NCBI RefSeq assembly: GCF_900188005.1
Contig: NZ_FZNR01000007.1
Span: 310,001-374,000 of the forward strand
From: Actinoplanes regularis
GTDB lineage: Bacteria; Actinomycetota; Actinomycetes; Mycobacteriales; Micromonosporaceae
Reading direction: 5' to 3'
DNA length: 64,000 bases
Each line of letters opens with the position of its first letter. Within the stretch, counting starts at the first letter, position 1. Below the pieces are notes generated by a model. That model did no database searches. It had not been told where the DNA came from and was given only the letters and a program-made list of their open reading frames with translations. A program made the translations under genes and the position numbers. Below are positions 63,448 through 64,000 of this stretch, one piece after another.

Positions 63448-64000
63448 CCGCCGCCGCTCCCGGCCGGCGGCCGGCCGCCGCCGCACTGCGAGGGCTGCGC
63501 GCGGTCGGCCGGCGGTGGGTCGTACCGATGATCGCGATCGCCGGGTGGGAGCTTGCCGCCCGCCGCGCGGCGGACGTGTTCTTCCCGCCGCCGTCGCGGA
63601 TCGCGGAGCGGATGTACGACCTCTGGTTCTCCGGGCCCGCCGCGCACCTCTGGCTGACCTCCGACGCGATCGGCAACGTCCTGCCGAGCCTGGGCCGGAT
63701 GGCGGCCGGGCTGGCCGGGGCGCTGGTCGCCGGGGTGACCCTCGGCCTCGCGCTGGGCCGTTCCGCGCGGGTCCGGGCCTACCTCGACCCGCTGCTGCAG
63801 TTCGGCCGGGCCGTCCCGCCGCCGACGCTGGTGCCGGTCTTCGTCGTGCTGATGCACCTCGGCACACCGATGCAGATCGTGTCGATCGCGGTCAGCGCCC
63901 TCTGGCCGATCCTGCTGAACACCGCGGACGGGGCCCGCTCGGTCGATCCACTCCAGATCGCCATCGCGCGGGTGTTCCGGCTGTCCGCCACCGATCGGCT
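63444..64000 (+). CDS. second NitT/TauT-type ABC permease, cut by the window edge
   Basis: 185 codons are present, with no stop before the end. It opens MTAAAPGRRPAAAALRGLRA, then IAIAGWELAARRAADVFFPP, and has VVLMHLGTPMQIVSIAVSAL and the EAA-loop start ARSVDPLQIAIARVFRLS. ATGA overlap with the first permease. A heterodimeric permease pair is implied, which is less usual than the single SsuC-type homodimer. Confidence 0.85.
   Translation, partial: MTAAAPGRRPAAAALRGLRAVGRRWVVPMIAIAGWELAARRAADVFFPPPSRIAERMYDLWFSGPAAHLWLTSDAIGNVLPSLGRMAAGLAGALVAGVTLGLALGRSARVRAYLDPLLQFGRAVPPPTLVPVFVVLMHLGTPMQIVSIAVSALWPILLNTADGARSVDPLQIAIARVFRLSATDR

Overview
The window is very GC-rich, densely coding actinobacterial chromosome. 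The gene mix points to Micromonosporaceae, most likely an Actinoplanes-like soil organism: a DUF397 protein, an actinomycete NACHT protein, a CebR-type operator, a GlnX/GlnH pair, many secreted Tat/Sec enzymes, leaderless promoters and frequent ATGA/GTGA gene overlaps. This placement is inference from gene content and base composition. I see no rRNA or tRNA gene, insertion sequence, prophage or CRISPR array.

Layout. 1-13.5 kb is mostly carbon metabolism and signalling: a GH94 cellobiose-phosphorylase-type enzyme under a CebR-like operator, a TetR/methyltransferase pair sharing a dyad, a CopC-CopD copper protein, phosphoglucomutase, a membrane GGDEF-EAL protein, a repeat-rich 518-bp gap, a Thr/Gly-repeat membrane protein and 6-phosphogluconate dehydrogenase. 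13.7-19 kb holds an orphan MazF/PemK-like protein, a PAS-PP2C phosphatase, a GlnX-like/GlnH-like amino-acid sensing pair with no PknG kinase, a DUF3592-like protein and a Nudix hydrolase.

18.9-22.6 kb (minus strand) is the most striking block: five genes, each overlapping the next. They encode a Ycf46-type AAA ATPase, a DUF1257-like protein, a DUF2997-like protein, a membrane protein with a ComEA-like helix-hairpin-helix tail, and a small radical-SAM activase. I read them as one translationally coupled machine of unknown function.

22.7-36.3 kb contains an erythromycin-esterase-like protein, a secreted alpha/beta hydrolase, GlgX, a MerR/transglycosylase pair, DUF72, DUF397, a GH32-like protein lacking its acid/base Glu, DUF1810, DUF2199, a HAD phosphatase, an MmcQ/YjbR protein and a coupled PhoD/discoidin pair. 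36.5-43.4 kb has a secreted HNH nuclease, a CPBP protease, a 47-residue membrane peptide and a 1302-residue NACHT-HEAT protein whose 16 repeats of 34 residues are partly homogenised at DNA level. This is a candidate bacterial NLR-like immune protein.

43.4-54.2 kb has a secreted GH16 glucanase with two discoidin domains, an SfnB-like flavoprotein, a GNAT enzyme, a second large GGDEF-EAL protein, a phosphoesterase/MFS/beta-propeller operon and a PRC-barrel protein. 54.3-64 kb has a 5'-3' exonuclease, flavohemoglobin and an ABC exporter divergent from a NarL-type two-component system. Between the exporter's ATPase and permease genes lie three tandem 77-bp repeats that form a chain of overlapping 26-codon mini-ORFs. 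The window ends in a NitT/TauT/SsuA-type importer cut by the edge.
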